Origin: Legionella saoudiensis
Lineage (GTDB): Bacteria > Pseudomonadota > Gammaproteobacteria > Legionellales > Legionellaceae
NCBI RefSeq assembly: GCF_001465875.1
Contig: NZ_LN901324.1
Span: forward strand, 744,001-808,000
Direction: 5' to 3'
Length of the DNA stretch: 64,000 nt
How positions within the stretch are numbered: the stretch's first letter is position 1; the number at the start of each line of letters is the position of its first letter. Under the pieces are notes generated by a model. The model was not told the origin of the DNA. It saw nothing but the letters and a program-made list of their open reading frames with translations, and searched no databases. Of the stretch, positions 1-9,265 are shown piece by piece. A program made the position numbers and the translations under genes.

Positions 1-1079
1 AGATCCATGTAATGCACGGAGTTAATGGGGTTTTGACTATTGGCAATTAACTCATCAATGCATTGCTTAACTCGTAAATTAGTTTTACATTCAATCGGTG
101 CAACCAGCATCATTTCGTTTTTGTTGGCTAAACTAATAATCTGTGAATTAAATAGATAAGAGTCGACCGCATCTTTAACACTGAGTTGATCTTTGCTGAT
201 TTCAATAATTGATAAGGGAAAAGAGGCTTTTTCGCGTAGCTCGTTCAAAACCATTTCTTGGTTATGGAATGCCTGCTCATGGACAAGGAATACTGATTCA
301 TTCGCAACCGAAATAACATCATTGTGAAAGACACCTTGGTCAATCGCAAAAGGATTTTGACAAGCAAAAACAACCTTTTCACTAGGTAATTGATGATTAC
401 GAACGATTGCTTCAGAGGCTTCCAAAGTTTGCCGAGCAGGATACTTGCTTGGGCCTATAGGATGTGCTCCTCGATTTAATGCTTTTTTTCCATAAACAAA
501 AAGGTGAACCCCCGATTGGGAGTGGTTTTGGCAGATACGGCTGTGGTTTGCAGCACCTTCATCACCCGTAACAGTTGAGCGGGGTAATATCGGATGATGA
601 CGAAAATAGCTCGCATCCGAAAAGATAAATTGCAGCAATTTTTGCGAAAAATCGGCTTCTTGGTGACGGTGTAGATTGCCGATCAGGTTAGCTGCGGTAA
701 AATGAGTTTTTTGATCTAAGGTATCGATACTTGGCGAAACTGTGGCTGCATTGGCAGTCCACATACTGGATGCTGAATAACTGGCACTAAGAAGCTCGGG
801 AGCTACTTTAAACGCCTTACTAATTTGTTCCGCAGCATTACCCTGAAAACCCAATTGTCGCAGTAGTTTAAGATTGGGACGCTGATGAGGGGGTAATACT
901 CCCTGCTTTAATCCCATATTATGTAGCAGGCGCATTTTTTCTAATCCTTGTCGGGCGGCTGCTTGTGGATTAGCCATACTAAATGCATTATTTATCGATG
1001 CAACATTACCTGCGGCCAATCCAGCATAGTTATGGGTGGGGCCAACCAGGCCATCCATATTTAATTCATACATTGTCAT
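1..1079 (-). CDS. astB: N-succinylarginine dihydrolase (partial, C-terminus outside window)
   Basis: Second enzyme of the arginine succinyltransferase pathway: hydrolyses N2-succinylarginine to succinylornithine, ammonia and CO2 in the cytoplasm. The reverse-complement reading from ATG at 1079 begins [20 protein letters not shown], the typical AstB N-terminus, and stays open to the window edge (about 359 codons; family members are about 445 residues). A second ATG lies two codons downstream at 1073. The gene starts 3 bases after the astD stop, so it is the last visible gene of the M20-astA-astD-astB operon and probably translationally coupled. Identity is confident from the N-terminal block and the [10 protein letters not shown] stretch; only the C-terminal catalytic part is missing. 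Confidence 0.93.
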   Translation of the reverse strand, partial: MTMYELNMDGLVGPTHNYAGLAAGNVASINNAFSMANPQAAARQGLEKMRLLHNMGLKQGVLPPHQRPNLKLLRQLGFQGNAAEQISKAFKVAPELLSASYSASSMWTANAATVSPSIDTLDQKTHFTAANLIGNLHRHQEADFSQKLLQFIFSDASYFRHHPILPRSTVTGDEGAANHSRICQNHSQSGVHLFVYGKKALNRGAHPIGPSKYPARQTLEASEAIVRNHQLPSEKVVFACQNPFAIDQGVFHNDVISVANESVFLVHEQAFHNQEMVLNELREKASFPLSIIEISKDQLSVKDAVDSYLFNSQIISLANKNEMMLVAPIECKTNLRVKQCIDELIANSQNPINSVHYMD

Positions 1080-1082
1080 TTA

Positions 1083-2555
1083 CTAATCCAATATAATGCC
1101 AGGTAACTTTTGTGCTGGCGTTGTTAATAAAGGCTGTTCCATGCTCGCCACTGGATAAGCACAATAATCTGCCGCAAAATAGGCACTAGGCCGGTGGTTA
1201 CCACTAAATCCAACGCCACCAAAAGGTAGGTTGCTTGCCGCCCCGGTTGTAGGTCTATTCCAATTGATTAATCCGGCACGTACTTCTTGATAAAAGCGTT
1301 GATAATTTGCTTCATTATCACTGAGTAAGCCCGCAGCTAAACCATAACGGGTTTTATTTGCTAAATTAATGGCCTCATCAAAATGTTTGTAGCGATGTAT
1401 CTGTACTAGTGGCGCAAAAATCTCTTCATCAGGAGGGTTAGCTACTTTAGTCATATCAATAATACCTGGAGAGAGTAAGCCCGTATTTTCTGCTAATAGG
1501 CTCATGGATAACAAAGATTCACCGCCAGCTTCAAGCAGCTTTTTTTGACTTTGGAGGTGTTTTAATGCTTGAGCATGGCTAATCACAGGCCCCATGAATG
1601 GCTCAGGTTGTTGATCGTAGGGGCCTACTTTTAATGATTGGCAGGCTTTAATAAAGTTTTTTAAAAATACATCGCCTTGTGCTGAGTCAGGAACCATTAC
1701 TCGTCGTGCACAGGTGCAACGTTGTCCTGCAGTAAGCATGGTAGAGAGTAGTGAATGATATACTGCCGCATTAATGTTACTAATTTCATCAATAACTAAA
1801 GGATTATTTCCCCCCATCTCTAGAGCTAGAATCACCTCAGGACGAGCACTAAACTGTTGATGGATGCGTAGGCCCGTTGGATAACTGCCTGTAAAATAAA
1901 CTCCCTGAATATCTTCAGCTAAAAGTGCTTTGCCTGAGTGTGCATCACCTTGAACGCAATTGATTACGCCAGGAGGCAACCCACTATCATGCCAACATTG
2001 TATAATTAATTCCGCTACAGCAGGGGTCTGTTCGCTGGGTTTATATAGAACCGTATTCCCTGCTAAAAGTGCGGGAACAATATGACCATTACTTAAATGT
2101 GCAGGAAAATTAAAAGCTCCTAAGACAACAACAACGCCCTGAGGTTTAAAACGTAAGCAGGCATTAGCTTCGGCTGTTGCATTGTGTTTTGAAGCGGTGC
2201 GCTCTTGATAGGCTTGAATCGATATATTAATTTTAGCCACTACAGAACTTACTTCTGTTTGTGATTCCCACAGTGGTTTTCCTGTTTCTTGGGCAATCAG
2301 TAGTGCCAGTTGCTCTCGTCTTTTTTCCACTTGCTCAGCAAATTTTTGGGTGTACTGAGCGCGTTGTTCAAAGGCAAGAGCGGCCCAGGAGGGAAGTGCT
2401 TGGTGAGCGGCTTCTACCGCTACGGAAATTTCATGTTCGGTAGCACTAGCTCCCTGCCAGATTATATTACCATAGCTGGGGTTAATGGACTCCAAAGTAG
2501 AGCCATGGCTTTTTTCCCATTGCCCATTAATGTATTGACCTTTACTTTGCATCAT
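1083..2555 (-). CDS. astD: N-succinylglutamate 5-semialdehyde dehydrogenase
   Basis: Oxidises N-succinylglutamate semialdehyde to N-succinylglutamate with NAD+, the fourth step of arginine succinyltransferase catabolism. The 490 residues are full length for AstD. The aldehyde dehydrogenase fold is clear: [14 protein letters not shown] in the nucleotide-binding half, FTGS near 221, the general-base Glu in LEMGGNNP (E246) and the nucleophile in [11 protein letters not shown] (C280). It sits between astA (12-base gap upstream) and astB (3-base gap downstream) in one operon. Start MMQSK has two consecutive ATGs; either could be used. AstD is distinguished from other ALDHs here mainly by the ast neighbours and the AstD-like GAFNFP and GGNNP motifs. 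Confidence 0.95.
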   Translation of the reverse strand: MMQSKGQYINGQWEKSHGSTLESINPSYGNIIWQGASATEHEISVAVEAAHQALPSWAALAFEQRAQYTQKFAEQVEKRREQLALLIAQETGKPLWESQTEVSSVVAKINISIQAYQERTASKHNATAEANACLRFKPQGVVVVLGAFNFPAHLSNGHIVPALLAGNTVLYKPSEQTPAVAELIIQCWHDSGLPPGVINCVQGDAHSGKALLAEDIQGVYFTGSYPTGLRIHQQFSARPEVILALEMGGNNPLVIDEISNINAAVYHSLLSTMLTAGQRCTCARRVMVPDSAQGDVFLKNFIKACQSLKVGPYDQQPEPFMGPVISHAQALKHLQSQKKLLEAGGESLLSMSLLAENTGLLSPGIIDMTKVANPPDEEIFAPLVQIHRYKHFDEAINLANKTRYGLAAGLLSDNEANYQRFYQEVRAGLINWNRPTTGAASNLPFGGVGFSGNHRPSAYFAADYCAYPVASMEQPLLTTPAQKLPGIILD

Positions 2556-2567
2556 AATTTTAGCTTC

Positions 2568-3602
2568 CTAAGGTGTGGTCGCAATTTGTAAAGGAGACAC
2601 ACGCACTACATCTCCCCGATTGACTTGCAGTAGTTCTGCGGTTTTTTTGCTGAGAATGCACGTATTTTGTTCTTTATTAACTAATGCAGTATTAATGGTG
2701 GCACGAAAATTTAATTGAGCATTGGCTAGTAAATAATTCGAGCTACTTACTTCATCACTGAGGCTGCCTACAGTAACTAAGCGGCTTAGTTTAACTGTTC
2801 TTATTTCATTTAATGGCACTTCTAGCGTAGGGCCTCCATCAAAAATATCAACGTAATTGTTATAACGAAAACCTTCTTTTAATAAAATACTCATTGCAGG
2901 TACAGTTAAAGGATGAGGCTGACCAATGACTGCCTGTGCTTCTGCTGAAAGTAATTTGACATAGATTGGATTGCGTGGCATTAAATCGGCAATAAATTGC
3001 TTATCGGTTGCCAAAGTTAGTCTATCGGCCTCTGCAAAAGGCATTTGAAAAAAATGACTGCACACATTGTCCCAGAAGGGAGATCGTCCATGTTTATCTG
3101 AAACTCCGCGCATGTCAGCAATAACAATCGGTGCAAAGCGTCCAGGAAATTGCGCCATAAAAACAAAACGTCCTTTAGAAAGCAAAAGCCCATTATTGTC
3201 CTTTCGATATTTAGGATGCAAAAAGAGAGTGCATATCTCACTACGCCCCTGGTTATCATTTACTAAACTTAATACCTCATACTCACTACGTATGTTTAGG
3301 GTGCGTGATATGCGGGTTCGTTTGGACAATTTATAAGAATAAAAGGGCGTATCATGACCTATACGAGCTTCAATGGCCGATACCCCAACTATTTCTTTGT
3401 TCTTTTGATTTTCTAAAACAAAAAGATAGTACTCACTGTTAGGATGGATTATCTTTTTTTTATACGATGCGCAAGACCAATCGAGCCGTTTTTTTAATAA
3501 AGCAATATCCTTTGGAAGCGTAGTCATCCCTATACCGCTTTGTTCTGCTAAATGATGAATTGCCTCTAAATCAGAATCAAGCGCGCTGCGAAATAGCATC
3601 AT
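2568..3602 (-). CDS. astA: Arginine N-succinyltransferase
   Basis: Transfers succinyl from succinyl-CoA to arginine, committing arginine to the ammonia-producing AST route. The 344 residues match the usual AstA length. The N-terminus (MLFRSALDSDLEAIHHLAEQ) is the typical GNAT-like start, and the FLHPKYRKDNNGLLLSKGR and FDGGPTLEVP stretches are characteristic of the AstA/AruG family. The start overlaps the stop of the upstream M20 gene by four bases (ATGA), so the two are translationally coupled. A tandem MM start leaves one codon of ambiguity. Confidence 0.95.
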   Translation of the reverse strand: MMLFRSALDSDLEAIHHLAEQSGIGMTTLPKDIALLKKRLDWSCASYKKKIIHPNSEYYLFVLENQKNKEIVGVSAIEARIGHDTPFYSYKLSKRTRISRTLNIRSEYEVLSLVNDNQGRSEICTLFLHPKYRKDNNGLLLSKGRFVFMAQFPGRFAPIVIADMRGVSDKHGRSPFWDNVCSHFFQMPFAEADRLTLATDKQFIADLMPRNPIYVKLLSAEAQAVIGQPHPLTVPAMSILLKEGFRYNNYVDIFDGGPTLEVPLNEIRTVKLSRLVTVGSLSDEVSSSNYLLANAQLNFRATINTALVNKEQNTCILSKKTAELLQVNRGDVVRVSPLQIATTP

Positions 3603-4822
3603 TTTTTTAAGTCCTCTAAACCACCTTGTGCCAAATCAAGCAAAAGCAAGGCACTTAGCGTTGCTCGCTCAGCTAAACTATCCAGTAAAATATATTCGTC
3701 ATGACTATGAATGTTTCCGCCGCGTACTCCTAGTGTATCTAAAACAGGTAAGCCATGACGAGCTAAATTATTGCCATCGCAACAGCCCCCACTGTCTTTC
3801 CAGTCTATAGTTAAACCAAGTTCTTTTCCTAGGTGTTGTACTCGTTGAAATAAACGCTCTGTACCGGTACAGACTCGTTTAACTGGTCTACCAAAAGTTC
3901 CGTGCATTGCAAGGGAATAATCAGGGCGCTTTAATTTCTGACCAATTTTAGCAAGTTCGTTTTTCACCCACATTTCGTCCTCAGGCTGACTAATGCGGAT
4001 ATCGAGTTTTGCAACTGCTTTATCTGGAACAACGTTTAATGCCTCACCACCGGCAATTTTACCCACATTAATTGTAACGCCGTCACGCTTGCCATTTAAG
4101 GCATGTACCTCGCAAATTGCTTCCGCTAAATAACAAATAGCATTTCTGCCTTCAGCAAATGCTCTACCGGCATGAGCTGCTTTGCCTGTGGCAATTAACG
4201 TGTATTTAGCACTTCCTTTCCTATTTTTGGCCAAAGTACCCGTAGCAGTCATTGCTGGCTCATAAACTAAGGCAGCTTGATAGTGAGAGGCTAACTCATC
4301 AAAAAGAATGCTTGATGCCGGCGAGCCAATCTCTTCATCAGAATTAATCAGAACATCCCAGCCTAATTGCGTTGCTTGTTCCGTTTGTTCAAAGGCAGCT
4401 AATGCATGCAGCATTACGATTAATCCGCCTTTCATATCGGCAACACCGGGACCGTTAACATGGTTATCATTGATATAGGTTAGCTTTTGAAAAGTGCTAT
4501 TGGCTGGATATACAGTATCCATATGTCCACTCAACAATATTCGCCGTTTTAGATGAGGACGTTTTCTAATGAATAAAACATCACCACAGTTTTGCAAGGC
4601 CTCATCCCCCGACATATTAATTACGGATAAGGAGGGTAATTTTTTTACTTCAATTGCATCGGCAATGGGTTTATAAGCATCACTTAGTGCTGTAGCGACT
4701 TGCGCTAGCCCTGGTAAATTAGTAGTTCCGGAATTAATCTCGCAAAAGTGGTGTAATTGTTGCACCATAAGTTCTTGATTATTTTTTATGGTACTTATTA
4801 GTTGTTTGTAGGGTTCCATCAT
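3599..4822 (-). CDS. M20-family metallopeptidase/deacylase, first gene of the ast operon
   Basis: Cytoplasmic zinc hydrolase of the M20 family (glutamate carboxypeptidase/DapE/ArgE group). Metal and catalytic motifs are intact: GHMDTVYP, PGVADMKGG, the Glu-Glu pair in NSDEEIGSP, and a late His in GGNIHSHDE. The dimerisation-domain motif GKAAHAGRAFAEGRNA is also present. The 407 residues are normal length with no signal peptide. It is the first visible gene of the minus-strand ast operon and overlaps astA by four bases. Known family members remove succinyl, acetyl or glutamate groups from amino acids. Because no astE is visible, this enzyme might do a desuccinylase job in the pathway, but that is inference only. 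Confidence 0.85.
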   Translation of the reverse strand: MMEPYKQLISTIKNNQELMVQQLHHFCEINSGTTNLPGLAQVATALSDAYKPIADAIEVKKLPSLSVINMSGDEALQNCGDVLFIRKRPHLKRRILLSGHMDTVYPANSTFQKLTYINDNHVNGPGVADMKGGLIVMLHALAAFEQTEQATQLGWDVLINSDEEIGSPASSILFDELASHYQAALVYEPAMTATGTLAKNRKGSAKYTLIATGKAAHAGRAFAEGRNAICYLAEAICEVHALNGKRDGVTINVGKIAGGEALNVVPDKAVAKLDIRISQPEDEMWVKNELAKIGQKLKRPDYSLAMHGTFGRPVKRVCTGTERLFQRVQHLGKELGLTIDWKDSGGCCDGNNLARHGLPVLDTLGVRGGNIHSHDEYILLDSLAERATLSALLLLDLAQGGLEDLKK

Positions 4823-4950
4823 GATTTTAAACTCTAAATCTTAATGTTAAACAATAGCTTAAATTGAAAGGATTCACAACTAGGGGGCTTGCCATATTCC
4901 AGTTTCCTACGGGTATGCCGCGGGAAACCAGTATAGGCTTTTCTTTTAAC

Positions 4951-6225
4951 TTAAGGACAAGGTTTTAAACTTGCAGAGTCTTTAGGCGCTTTTTCTGCTT
5001 TCTCTCCTTTTGTTATAAGACCAAAGGTGCATAGTGCACCAATATTAATTTTAGTGTCTCGGGTTGTTGGTGTCTCGGGGACTAATTGATCGATCAATTC
5101 CAGACGTTCAATCAATTGATTTTGCCTTTCCATTAACTCTGTATGGCGCTCTAAACTTGCCTGCAATTGTTTTTTAACCGAAATCAACTCTGATTCCGCA
5201 GCGCAAATACGATCGGCGACTTGAGTAAAACTTTGCTCTTTATTTTTTACAAAACTTTCCAATCGTTTTTGGAAAACCTCGCGTTGCTGGGCATCATTAA
5301 TTACGGTACTTGAAAGCGTTTGTACGGCTAATTGTAATGTTGATGTAAGCTTTCTGGTTTTTTCTAGCTCATTTTCTAATTCTTGTCTTTTAGTGGTTAA
5401 TTCCTCAACTTGTGATGTTAATAACCGAGTGCATTGTTCGTGCTGGTGTTTTAAAACGTCTATTTCACTTATCGCTATATCGTATTTTTCCTGATTAAGC
5501 CCTAAATCTTTCTTTAATTCATCAGCTGTTTGTTCTAATTGTTCTTTTGTTTGGCGTAAATGTTTTTCAGTAATCATGTAGCTTGCAATTTGCACGCTAA
5601 GATCATTGGTTTCATCGGATAATCTATTGATATTAAAGGTCAACCGCTTATTTTCTTGTTGAAACTTTTCTACTTCAGTAGCAAGCTTTTGACGGATGAT
5701 GTCTAAAGAGCGGATGGTTAATACCAGTACATCTGCAATCTCAAAAACACCTCTTTTTAGTTTTTCGGTAATTATTTTTGTATGTTCATAGTGATCTTCA
5801 AACACTACACCACTAGTAATATAAGCTCCCGCACTTAAACCACTTAGGGTGACAAGAAAACCAACATTAGCTGCGACGCCGATAACCAAAGTGGGACCAG
5901 AAATTAAAATTCCACCAAAAATCTTTTCCCATATGGAAAGACTACCCCAAAATTTAGTAATGGAGGTAAGTATACTTGGATTTTGTTCCAGCGAGTCAAT
6001 AATGGCTTCCAGGCTGTTTCTTACTTGGATTAACAGCTCATTTGATGGAGCAATCGACTCGAGTCCTTTAGTGTTTTGATCAAAGGAATTTGGGTCTAAT
6101 ATAATTTTTTTTGCTGCATCAGAAAATTGCAATTGTGACAGTACTTGTTCTGCATTTGGGGAATTCAGTTTTAATCCCTTATCTGCCTGTACTACCTCTG
6201 CAAGCTTGTGTTCTGTCGTCGCCAT
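4951..6225 (-). CDS. Coiled-coil membrane effector candidate, LegC7/YlfA-like
   Basis: The 424 residues show a soluble N-terminus (1-95), one hydrophobic hairpin-like block at about 103-139, and then a long heptad-rich, Glu/Lys/Gln-rich coiled coil (about 170-300 and 310-380) with a short polar tail. There is no signal peptide. This architecture and length resemble the Legionella LegC2/LegC3/LegC7 (Ylf) effectors, which sit in host membranes and act as SNARE-like fusion factors. The assignment to LegC7/YlfA rests on architecture, not on an alignment. The start at 6225 (MATTEHKLAE) has a purine-rich AGGGAG sequence just upstream. It is a single-gene unit between the ast operon and another effector-type gene. 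Confidence 0.55.
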   Translation of the reverse strand: MATTEHKLAEVVQADKGLKLNSPNAEQVLSQLQFSDAAKKIILDPNSFDQNTKGLESIAPSNELLIQVRNSLEAIIDSLEQNPSILTSITKFWGSLSIWEKIFGGILISGPTLVIGVAANVGFLVTLSGLSAGAYITSGVVFEDHYEHTKIITEKLKRGVFEIADVLVLTIRSLDIIRQKLATEVEKFQQENKRLTFNINRLSDETNDLSVQIASYMITEKHLRQTKEQLEQTADELKKDLGLNQEKYDIAISEIDVLKHQHEQCTRLLTSQVEELTTKRQELENELEKTRKLTSTLQLAVQTLSSTVINDAQQREVFQKRLESFVKNKEQSFTQVADRICAAESELISVKKQLQASLERHTELMERQNQLIERLELIDQLVPETPTTRDTKINIGALCTFGLITKGEKAEKAPKDSASLKPCP

Positions 6226-6557
6226 AGCTTACTCCCTGTTGTTAAGAATTTCCCTATTATGTCTAGTTTTAATCACAAATTTAGTGAGAAGCAAGTAAAA
6301 TATTAAATTTTATAAAATCTGTTAAGGACACATCATTTTGAGCACGGGAAGGAGCTGAATGTGGCATCGTATAAATTAGCTGCCACATTCAGGGGGGCTT
6401 CGTCGTAAACTCCTCAGGATAACGTCTTATACTTAAGACTTTTTAAGGCACGTCATCCCGCGCGTCGCGAGGGAGCTTATGAATAGGTACCACGTTCAGG
6501 AGGTCCTTCTTCTTGAAAGCTCCTCGAGGTGCAGTTTTTTTTGAGCGGCAATTGCAT
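6226..6557. other. Intergenic region with degenerate inverted repeats
   Basis: About 330 bases without a credible gene. It holds a perfect 12-base inverted repeat at 6355-6392 and a second, decayed repeat around 6470-6506 that shares the words GGAGCT and CGTTCAGGAGG with the surroundings. It probably contains the promoter of the LegC-like gene at the 6226 end. The short minus-strand ORF inside (6443-6652) has no family features and overlaps the next gene. Confidence 0.5.
6355..6392. repeat. Inverted repeat CTGAATGTGGCA / TGCCACATTCAG
   Basis: Perfect 12-base arms separated by a 14-base loop. The same arms recur at 35769-35801, where they lie between convergent genes like a bidirectional terminator. 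Here there is no T-run directly after the stem, so a dispersed palindrome is as likely as a terminator. Confidence 0.7.
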
Positions 6558-8420
6558 TTAAATTGATAGTTCCTTTGAGAAGAGCTCCATTTCTTTGGAT
6601 AATTGTTCGCATTGCCCTGCAAAAAAGCCTTTTTTTCTAAGTGCATTACCATGGTTAATTAATGATTGAGAAAAGCCAAATGAAGGTATATATAAAAGAA
6701 TCCCCAGAATCATTTCCATAATTCCTGCTACCTTAGTAAGTTTGGGATGAGCAACCCTTAGCTCTTTAGCCAACATCTCATAATTCTTGATGGATTTTTC
6801 TGATGGCATCAGGAGCAGTTCAGAAGTGCGGGACACAGTTTCAAGTAAAAGCCGTTTTCCATCGATATTTATAGCATTTAGAGTGTTTATAAGAGTAAAT
6901 AAGTGATTACCCAGCTCTCTAATATTGGAATTAACTTTGGGTAACTCAAGTAGCTGTCTTCCTTGCTTTATCCGAATAGGGAGCAGTTCTTTCACGCGCA
7001 AATGGGGGCAATTCATATCACGCCAGTGAATAAGCCAGGATTTGCGGCGGTCTTTAATTAATTCCTCATAATGTGCATGTACATAAGTATCTAATGCATT
7101 CCATATAATTCTGCGGTGGAAGTTCATTCCACGTCCCTTGACCATCGCTGCCGCAGCATCTAGAGAACGTTCAAATTCATCTTTTGTGAGTGGATAATCA
7201 GTTTCAAATGATTTAAGTAGATTAAAATAAGTAGAGGAGAGGGCTCCTCGATCAATTGCATCTTTGCATGAAAAATTATAGCTCTTAGGTTTAACGGTTC
7301 TAATGATGTACTCTGTGAGTTCATATTTTATAAAATGAACCCAAACGGCTTGTTTTTGAGCGGTTGACAAAGAGTTTTCTGGAACTATTCCTTGTTTTTC
7401 AAAACTATTTTTTAATAGGGCCCTCAATATTCTTTGTTCTTCTTCTGGGCTTTGAAATAAAATTGCTCTAGCTTTAGGGCTAATAATGAAGTCAGAAACT
7501 CCACTTTGATGTAATTTACCTTCGGCAATCTCAAAAAACTCGTTAAACACGGAATCATAAGAATATTTATCATCAGTAATTTGATAATTATGTGAAGCCA
7601 TTATCCCTTCATGCGCAGGAAGGGTAATAACCATTACTTTTAATTCTGATGCTTCTTCTAACTTATGAAGCGTACGGGTTAAATCTCGTTCTTTAGAACC
7701 TGCGATGTCTAAATCACTTCGATGGTAGCCCAAGTTATTAAAATAAATATGATTTATTTCTTGTGATGTTTCTTGTGCATTAATTTTTAACCAGCGTATA
7801 AAAAGGGGACTCACCCGTTCTTGACCATTGTGGCGTTGGGCTTGAGTACTAAAACGATATTCAATGGGGTCATCAGTCGTTTTATAGGGGAAATTTTTAA
7901 TCGTTGGGATATTTGTAAAAAACTGTGGCTTAAAATTTCGGGAAAATAAGGAATACAGGCGATAAAATAATCCTTCCGCATCAGACGGTGATATTTCGTT
8001 CACCGAATTTTCCGCATTACTTAATTGTTTTTTTATTAAACTACTCGTATTCGTGGCTAATGGGCGAGCCTGTGACGAAAGCGCATTTATCCATCCTGCC
8101 AGTTCTTGTTCTAGGATGTGGTTATCGTTATGGTAAATTAATTTAACTAATTGATCTAAAGCCTCATTTTGCTCCTCGCTAAGAAGATTTTCTTTTTCAA
8201 CTAGTTGTTCTAGAGAGGCAATGAGTGAGGAATATAAGTTTCCATAAGGAATATGTTCGTTATAAGCTTCCTCCAGATAAAGTACTAATTGTTGTAATAA
8301 AGGTAAGAGTTCGATAAGAGTATTATTTACTGCCGGTTTTAATTGAAGAAAGTAAGCATAGCAGTTACGATTGTGTACCGCATCGCTAGATAATAATGGC
8401 GTAGGGGCAGTAATAGTCAT
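6558..8420 (-). CDS. Effector candidate with CX5R phosphatase-like motif
   Basis: A 620-residue protein (from ATG 8420) with no signal peptide; a TTG start seven codons earlier (8441) is possible, but the ATG has AGAG eight bases upstream. Counting from the longer start, residues 391-402 read SCKDAIDRGALS, a match to the Cys-X5-Arg P-loop of phosphoinositide and tyrosine phosphatases. Nearby are the conserved-looking stretches VKGRGMNFHRR (434-444) and IIRTVKPKSYNFSCK just before the Cys. A moderately hydrophobic segment lies near 571-590. It resembles Dot/Icm effectors of the SopB/SidP style only at this motif; the substrate is unknown. It sits next to the LegC-like gene in an apparently effector-rich stretch. 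Confidence 0.6.
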   Translation of the reverse strand: MTITAPTPLLSSDAVHNRNCYAYFLQLKPAVNNTLIELLPLLQQLVLYLEEAYNEHIPYGNLYSSLIASLEQLVEKENLLSEEQNEALDQLVKLIYHNDNHILEQELAGWINALSSQARPLATNTSSLIKKQLSNAENSVNEISPSDAEGLFYRLYSLFSRNFKPQFFTNIPTIKNFPYKTTDDPIEYRFSTQAQRHNGQERVSPLFIRWLKINAQETSQEINHIYFNNLGYHRSDLDIAGSKERDLTRTLHKLEEASELKVMVITLPAHEGIMASHNYQITDDKYSYDSVFNEFFEIAEGKLHQSGVSDFIISPKARAILFQSPEEEQRILRALLKNSFEKQGIVPENSLSTAQKQAVWVHFIKYELTEYIIRTVKPKSYNFSCKDAIDRGALSSTYFNLLKSFETDYPLTKDEFERSLDAAAAMVKGRGMNFHRRIIWNALDTYVHAHYEELIKDRRKSWLIHWRDMNCPHLRVKELLPIRIKQGRQLLELPKVNSNIRELGNHLFTLINTLNAINIDGKRLLLETVSRTSELLLMPSEKSIKNYEMLAKELRVAHPKLTKVAGIMEMILGILLYIPSFGFSQSLINHGNALRKKGFFAGQCEQLSKEMELFSKELSI

Positions 8421-8548
8421 AGGTATAACTCTATTGGGCAAATATTCAACATTATATTGAAAATAAAGGCATAATGGAAGTGGGTGACCGTCTTTCTGGC
8501 TACTAGCGAATACGAATTTCGCTAAAATTTTGTTTTAAGGTACAAATT

Positions 8549-9265
8549 GTGAAAAATTATAATTTTCTTAATGGGTGTCATTCTGATTGGAAGAATATTT
8601 TAAGCCAGGCTTTGGAGGTTATGGACAAAAATTACTTACAACAATTGATGGATAATCCACATTGGCTCCCTGGTGCAGAACGGATTTTTGCTGCATTTAG
8701 TTTGCCTATGACGAAAACCCAATACATTTTATTTGGTGAGTCTCCTTATCCTCGTGAAGAATCAGCTAATGGCTATGCCTTTTGGGATAATGCTGTTGGT
8801 AGTTTATGGAGCCCTAAAGGATTAAGTACGCCTGTCAACCGCGCTACCTCATTACGCAACTGGATTAAAATGATGTTGGTTGCTCGTGGAGATTTGTCTA
8901 TTAATAATACGTCCCAAGAGTGTATTGCACTATTGGATAAAAGCCCTCTAGTAAAAACAGCAGAACAACTGTTTCTGGGAATGATGAATAAGGGGATTTT
9001 ATTGCTTAATGCCTGTTTAGTTTATAGTGAAGGTAAGGTGCCTTATCATGCGCGCCAATGGCGGCCCTTTATGCAAAGCCTTTTGAGTCAACTCGCTATT
9101 ATCAAACCGAACATAGAGTTAATTTTATTAGGAAAAATTGCAGAAACAATTTCCCATAATCAATTATCCATAGGATTACGTGCGGAACATCCATATAATG
9201 TAAGCTTTATAAGCAATCCGAATGTAATTGAATTTTTTAAACCACTGGACTTAATGTCATTATGA
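8549..9265 (+). CDS. Uracil-DNA-glycosylase-superfamily protein with degenerate active site
   Basis: The 238 residues follow the UNG (family 1) block order. GESPYPREESANGYAFWD (63-80) stands where UNG has GQDPYHGPGQAHGLAFSV; LLLNACLVY is the Asn-containing second block; EHPYNVSF replaces the HPSPLS leucine-loop block. The catalytic Asp of GQDPYH is Ser65 here and the His of the third block is shifted, so glycosylase activity on uracil is doubtful. It overlaps ubiG by four bases (ATGA), suggesting co-translation. It may be a repurposed or altered-specificity nucleic-acid-binding protein. Start ATG at 8549 has a TTTTAAGG purine run upstream. Confidence 0.6.
   Translation: MKNYNFLNGCHSDWKNILSQALEVMDKNYLQQLMDNPHWLPGAERIFAAFSLPMTKTQYILFGESPYPREESANGYAFWDNAVGSLWSPKGLSTPVNRATSLRNWIKMMLVARGDLSINNTSQECIALLDKSPLVKTAEQLFLGMMNKGILLLNACLVYSEGKVPYHARQWRPFMQSLLSQLAIIKPNIELILLGKIAETISHNQLSIGLRAEHPYNVSFISNPNVIEFFKPLDLMSL

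Noticed and set aside
6443-6652. 69-codon minus-strand ORF
   Set aside because: Overlaps the 3' end of the phosphatase-like gene in another frame and runs through degenerate repeats.
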